Positions 5,340 to 7,846 of a DNA stretch of 7,846 bases are shown in pieces. Position 1 is the stretch's first letter; each line of letters starts with the position of its first letter. Source of the stretch: an uncultured Rhodospirillales bacterium (GTDB lineage: Bacteria; Pseudomonadota; Alphaproteobacteria; Acetobacterales; Acetobacteraceae). Made by a program: the position numbers and the translations under genes. The notes under the pieces are model-generated. The model worked only from the letters and a program-made list of their open reading frames with translations. It searched no databases and had not been told where the DNA came from. Location: contig CAIVDX010000100.1 of the NCBI GenBank assembly GCA_903904805.1, positions 1-7,846 of the forward strand, read 5' to 3'.

Positions 5340-7369
5340 CGCGCCTCGGGCAGCACCGCCAACGCCTCCAGCAGCGCGATCGGCGAGCGGATCGGCACCC
5401 CGCACACCCGCGCCCGACACAGATAGGCCGCCACGTCGCCGGTCGGCTTGCCGAACGCCGGATGATCCGCCGGCAGCGCACTGCCCGGCGGCGCACGCAG
5501 CACCGCGACCGTCGGATCAGCACTCGCCAGCGCCACGGCCACCAGATCCGCCGCGTCCTCCGCCGGCCCGGTGACCACGACCGTCGCGCCGTCCGCCAGC
5601 AGCCTGGTCGCGGCGAGAATGCCGGGAACCCCGCTCAGCCGCTCATTGCCGCCGGAGTTCGCGCAGATCAGCGCCTCGCACGCCGCGCCCCAGGCCGGAT
5701 CGCCGGTGAGCAGACACAGCCGCGCCAGCACCTCCGCCGTCACGGCCTGGCCCGCCGGCGTGGCATTGTCCGACGCGGTGCGCGGGCGCGGCGGCGGCAC
5801 ATCCAGCGCGTCGTCGGCCGAGGTGAAGAGACTGCCGTCGGCATCAGCGAAATGCGCCTGCGCGGCGCGCACCAACCCGATCGCCTCGGTGAGATAGCGA
5901 TCCTGGCCACTCGCCTCGAACAGCGCCAACGCCGCGCGCGCCATGCAGGCCTGGTCATCCAGCAGACCCGCGGCCGTCACCACCCCATCGCGCCAGGCAT
6001 GCTGGATCCGCCCATCCGGGCCATCGAGCAGGCCACGCAGCTGCTCATAGCAATCCTGCCCCAGCTCCAGCCAATCCAGCCGGCCAAACACCGACGAGGC
6101 CCGCGCGAGGGCGGCGATCATCAGCCCGTTCCAGTCCGCCAGCACCTTGTCGTCACGCCCTGGCCGGATCCGCCCGCAGCGTGCCTCAAACAGAATTGTG
6201 CGAGAGCTGGCCAGCAACGTCTCCGCCGCGCCATCACCCGGCGGCGTCACGCGGCGCAGGATGGTGTGGCCCTCCCAGTTGCCCGCCTGCGTCACGTCAT
6301 AGGCGGCCTTGAACGCGGGCGCGCGCCCGGGGCCGAGCAGCGCGTCGATCTCGGCCTCGGTCCAGACATAGAACTTGCCTTCCTCGCCCTCGCTGTCGGC
6401 ATCCTCCGAGGCGGCGAACACGCGCGGGTCAGCCTCGGGCCCCGTCATCATGTCGCGCATCAGCCAGCCGACGGTCTCCTCGGCGCGCTGCGCGTAGAGC
6501 GGATCGGGCCGATGCGCCTGGGCCAGGGCGAGCAGTTCGAGGATTTGTGCATTGTCATACAGCATCTTCTCGAAATGCGGCACCAGCCACTCGACATCCG
6601 TCGCATAGCGCGCATAGCCGCCGCCCAGATGATCATAGATGCCGCCTTGCGACATCGCGACCAGCAACGCATGCGTCGCCTCGATCGCCGGCGCTGCCTC
6701 GCCGCGCGCGCCCTCCTGCCAGAGAAAGCGAAAGATCGGCGGATTGGGGAATTTCGGCGCGCCGCGCAGGCCGCCATAGGAATGGTCGATCATGCCGATA
6801 TAGCTCGCCGCCACGCGCCCGAGCATGTGCGGCGAAGGCAGCGGGCCGGGATGGCTGGCCGCCATTTTCGCCAGTGCCGCACTCATCTGTTTCGCATTCT
6901 GCGCGATGCTCTCATGGCCCTGCGCCCAGGCATCGCGCACCGCGGCGAGCACCTGGCGGAAGCTCGGCATGCCGTGGCGCGGCGTGGGCGGGAAATAGGT
7001 GCCGCCCCAGAACGGCACGCCATCCGGCGTGATGAACATCGTCAACGGCCAGCCGCCCTGCTTGCCCATCGCCTGGATGGCCGACATGTAGGTGTGATCG
7101 ATATCGGGCCGCTCCTCGCGGTCCACCTTCACATTGATGAAGGCCTCATTCATCTCGGCGGCGGTTGCCGCATCCTCGAAGCTCTCATGCGCCATCACGT
7201 GGCACCAATGGCAGGCGGCATAGCCGATGGAGAGCAGGATCGGCTTGTTCGCCGCCCGCGCGGCGTCCAGCGCCGCCTGGCCCCAGGGGCGCCAATGGAC
7301 GGGGTTGTCGGCGTGCTGAAGAAGATAGGGGGAGCGCTCGGCGCCCAGCAGGTTGGCTGCGGAGGACAT
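5336..7369 (-). CDS. DUF255 / thioredoxin-domain protein (YyaL, SPATA20 type)
   Basis: This 677-aa protein is full length for its family (about 690 aa). Residues 1-165 form a thioredoxin-like domain: SPYLLQHADNPVHW near the start, a CxxC active site in YAACHWCHVM (Cys53, Cys56), VDREERPDIDHTYM, and GGWPLTMFITPDGVPFWGGTYFPP. The rest is an alpha/alpha-barrel resembling N-acylglucosamine epimerase or glycoside hydrolase folds, with the family motifs PHFEKMLYDN (264-273), ASEDADSEGEEGKFYVW (from about 320) and KVLADWNGLMIAALARA (from 408). Role unknown; redox handling or sugar-related activity has been suggested for relatives. No signal peptide is seen, so it is probably cytoplasmic. Start ATG 7369 has AAGGA at 7379-7375; the frame opens at 7399 but homology begins at NLLGAERSPYL. 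It is first in the minus-strand run, behind a promoter-like sequence, and overlaps the glycosyltransferase gene by 4 nt. Confidence 0.95.
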   Translation of the reverse strand: MSSAANLLGAERSPYLLQHADNPVHWRPWGQAALDAARAANKPILLSIGYAACHWCHVMAHESFEDAATAAEMNEAFINVKVDREERPDIDHTYMSAIQAMGKQGGWPLTMFITPDGVPFWGGTYFPPTPRHGMPSFRQVLAAVRDAWAQGHESIAQNAKQMSAALAKMAASHPGPLPSPHMLGRVAASYIGMIDHSYGGLRGAPKFPNPPIFRFLWQEGARGEAAPAIEATHALLVAMSQGGIYDHLGGGYARYATDVEWLVPHFEKMLYDNAQILELLALAQAHRPDPLYAQRAEETVGWLMRDMMTGPEADPRVFAASEDADSEGEEGKFYVWTEAEIDALLGPGRAPAFKAAYDVTQAGNWEGHTILRRVTPPGDGAAETLLASSRTILFEARCGRIRPGRDDKVLADWNGLMIAALARASSVFGRLDWLELGQDCYEQLRGLLDGPDGRIQHAWRDGVVTAAGLLDDQACMARAALALFEASGQDRYLTEAIGLVRAAQAHFADADGSLFTSADDALDVPPPRPRTASDNATPAGQAVTAEVLARLCLLTGDPAWGAACEALICANSGGNERLSGVPGILAATRLLADGATVVVTGPAEDAADLVAVALASADPTVAVLRAPPGSALPADHPAFGKPTGDVAAYLCRARVCGVPIRSPIALLEALAVLPEAR

Positions 7370-7374
7370 CGGAT

Positions 7375-7379
7375 TCCTT
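7375..7379 (-). promoter_or_regulatory. Shine-Dalgarno AAGGA deciding the DUF255 gene start
   Basis: AAGGA on the minus strand lies five bases before ATG 7369. It favours this ATG over the in-frame codon at 7399, which would sit at or above the predicted transcription start. Confidence 0.65.
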
Positions 7380-7399
7380 GCGGTTCTGCGGCGGGGCAC

Positions 7400-7427
7400 A
7401 TAAGACCGGAGCCGGTGAAACTGGCAA
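7400..7427 (-). promoter_or_regulatory. Predicted sigma70-type promoter for the minus-strand run
   Basis: On the minus strand TTGCCA (7427-7422, five of six matches to TTGACA) is followed after 16 bases by TCTTAT (7405-7400, four of six matches to TATAAT). Transcription would begin near 7392, giving a leader of roughly 23 nt before ATG 7369. It is the best promoter-like pair I found and is well placed for the six-gene run. It is not proven to be active. Confidence 0.5.
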
Positions 7428-7429
7428 GG

Positions 7430-7485
7430 CCAGGGGGCTTCGCCCGCTGGCCCCCCGCTCGGGGGGGTGACCCCTCAACGGGGTC
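7430..7485. repeat. Array of three consecutive GC-rich hairpins
   Basis: Three stems follow almost without gaps. Stem 1 is 7430-7438 with 7442-7450 (nine pairs, one G-G mismatch, TTC loop). Stem 2 is CCCCCC 7451-7456 with GGGGGG 7461-7466. Stem 3 is GACCCC 7469-7474 with GGGGTC 7480-7485. Such GGGGGC-TTC-GCCC blocks resemble intergenic repeats I recall from Acetobacteraceae genomes; that resemblance is from memory. The block separates the divergent promoter region from the ferredoxin gene and would be transcribed as its leader if that gene's promoter lies upstream. Confidence 0.6.
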
Positions 7486-7506
7486 CAGTGGCAGCGCCTC
7501 CGGCCT

Positions 7507-7522
7507 TTTGAAAGTCTTCAAA
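7507..7522. other. Inverted repeat reaching the ferredoxin start codon
   Basis: TTTGAA (7507-7512) and TTCAAA (7517-7522) are exact reverse complements with AGTC between them. The last base is the A of the ATG at 7522. The only weak ribosome-binding candidate, GAAAG at 7510-7514, lies inside the left arm and loop. As RNA it could mask the start; as DNA it could be an operator. Confidence 0.45.
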
Positions 7523-7836
7523 TGACCTCTCTCTACTTCGACGCCCACCTCTTCGTCTGCTGCAACCGCCGCCCGGATGGCCACCCGCGCGGCTCCTGCG
7601 CCGCCAAGGGTTCCGAGAAACTGCGCGACTATATGAAGGTCCGCGCCAAGGAACTCGGCATCGCCAACATCCGGGTGAACAGCGCCGGCTGTCTGGATCG
7701 CTGCGAGCTGGGCCCCTGTGTGGTGATCTACCCAGAGGGCGTCTGGTATAAAATCGAAACCCGCGAAGCTGTGGACAGCGTGCTGCAACGGCACCTCATC
7801 GAGCATGGCCGCGCCGAGGCGCTGCTGCTGCCCTGA
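7522..7836 (+). CDS. Thioredoxin-fold [2Fe-2S] ferredoxin (Shethna/NuoE-like)
   Basis: This 104-aa electron carrier belongs to the thioredoxin-like [2Fe-2S] ferredoxins, as in Aquifex Fd4 and Clostridium or Azotobacter FeSII-type proteins, related to the NuoE subunit of complex I. The ligand pattern is complete: Cys13 in HLFVCCNRRPDGHPRGSC, Cys26 thirteen residues later, then Cys57 and Cys61 in GCLDRCELGP. CVVIYPEGVWYKI follows as in the family, and the end IEHGRAEALLLP is a short tail. Two extra cysteines, Cys14 and Cys66, adjoin the ligand sites; Cys14 takes the place of a non-ligand residue. No signal peptide, so cytoplasmic. The redox partner is unknown. ATG 7522 is the only sensible start, but it has only a weak GAAAG ribosome site inside an inverted repeat. 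The stop overlaps a possible next ATG (TGATG). Confidence 0.9.
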   Translation: MTSLYFDAHLFVCCNRRPDGHPRGSCAAKGSEKLRDYMKVRAKELGIANIRVNSAGCLDRCELGPCVVIYPEGVWYKIETREAVDSVLQRHLIEHGRAEALLLP

Positions 7837-7846
7837 TGGATATGCC
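7836..7846 (+). CDS. Possible start of a following gene (only 11 bases visible)
   Basis: ATG GAT ATG overlaps the ferredoxin stop by one base, the same TGATG layout seen at arfB and the methyltransferase gene. No Shine-Dalgarno sequence is close by (GAGG at 7816-7819 is distant). Nothing can be said about the product; the true start could also be the second ATG at 7842 or lie beyond the window. Confidence 0.2.

Noticed and set aside
4233..5426. 397-codon plus-strand frame opposite the glycosyltransferase gene
   Set aside because: Low-complexity Arg/Gln/His/Pro product, no motif, antisense to a gene with transmembrane pattern and PIG-V-like motifs.
5462..7525. 687-codon open frame on the plus strand opposite the DUF255 gene
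   Set aside because: Its product is Arg/His/Gln-rich with no domain, and it lies antisense to a gene with clear family motifs along its whole length. GC-rich codon bias creates such antisense frames; the equal length is coincidence.
1..7846. CRISPR array, toxin-antitoxin pair, phage, insertion sequence or defence island
   Set aside because: No regularly spaced direct repeats, no transposase or nuclease motifs, no tRNA or att-like direct repeats. All recognisable genes are chromosomal housekeeping types with uniform base composition.

Overview
The window reads as ordinary chromosome of a high-GC alphaproteobacterium. Protein style, strong third-position G/C and the structured intergenic sequences suggest Acetobacteraceae or a close relative. 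That placement is an inference from recalled protein and repeat styles, not from a search. I see no rRNA, tRNA, insertion sequence, phage gene or CRISPR array.

Left block, plus strand (1-2006): the 3' end of hemW (radical-SAM haem chaperone), a 152-nt structured gap, then three tightly packed genes: arfB (ribosome rescue hydrolase), a small integral-membrane methyltransferase of the ICMT/PEMT type, and a Bcp-like peroxiredoxin that probably starts at a TTG inside the end of the methyltransferase gene.

Middle block, minus strand (7369 down to 2068): six genes in one direction. In transcription order they are a DUF255/YyaL-type protein (thioredoxin-like domain plus alpha/alpha barrel), a GT-C/PIG-V-like membrane glycosyltransferase (ATGA overlap), an unrecognised 65-residue single-pass membrane protein (TTGA overlap), ogt (DNA alkyl repair), qor (quinone reductase) and a secreted lipocalin-like protein (GTGA overlap). 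A good sigma70-like promoter lies in front of the first gene. The two blocks converge on 2007-2067, which holds a hairpin-forming AT-rich element whose near copy sits between hemW and arfB.

Right edge, plus strand: a divergent 152-nt spacer (7370-7521) carries the minus-strand promoter, then three back-to-back G/C hairpins and an inverted repeat reaching the start codon of a thioredoxin-fold [2Fe-2S] ferredoxin gene. A further gene may begin at 7836.

The themes are general housekeeping: redox and stress (peroxiredoxin, quinone reductase, ferredoxin, DUF255), repair (Ogt, ArfB) and envelope (glycosyltransferase, ICMT-like enzyme, small membrane protein). I find no convincing new defence or mobile system. 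The least explained pieces are the 65-aa membrane protein coupled to the glycosyltransferase and the structured intergenic elements.
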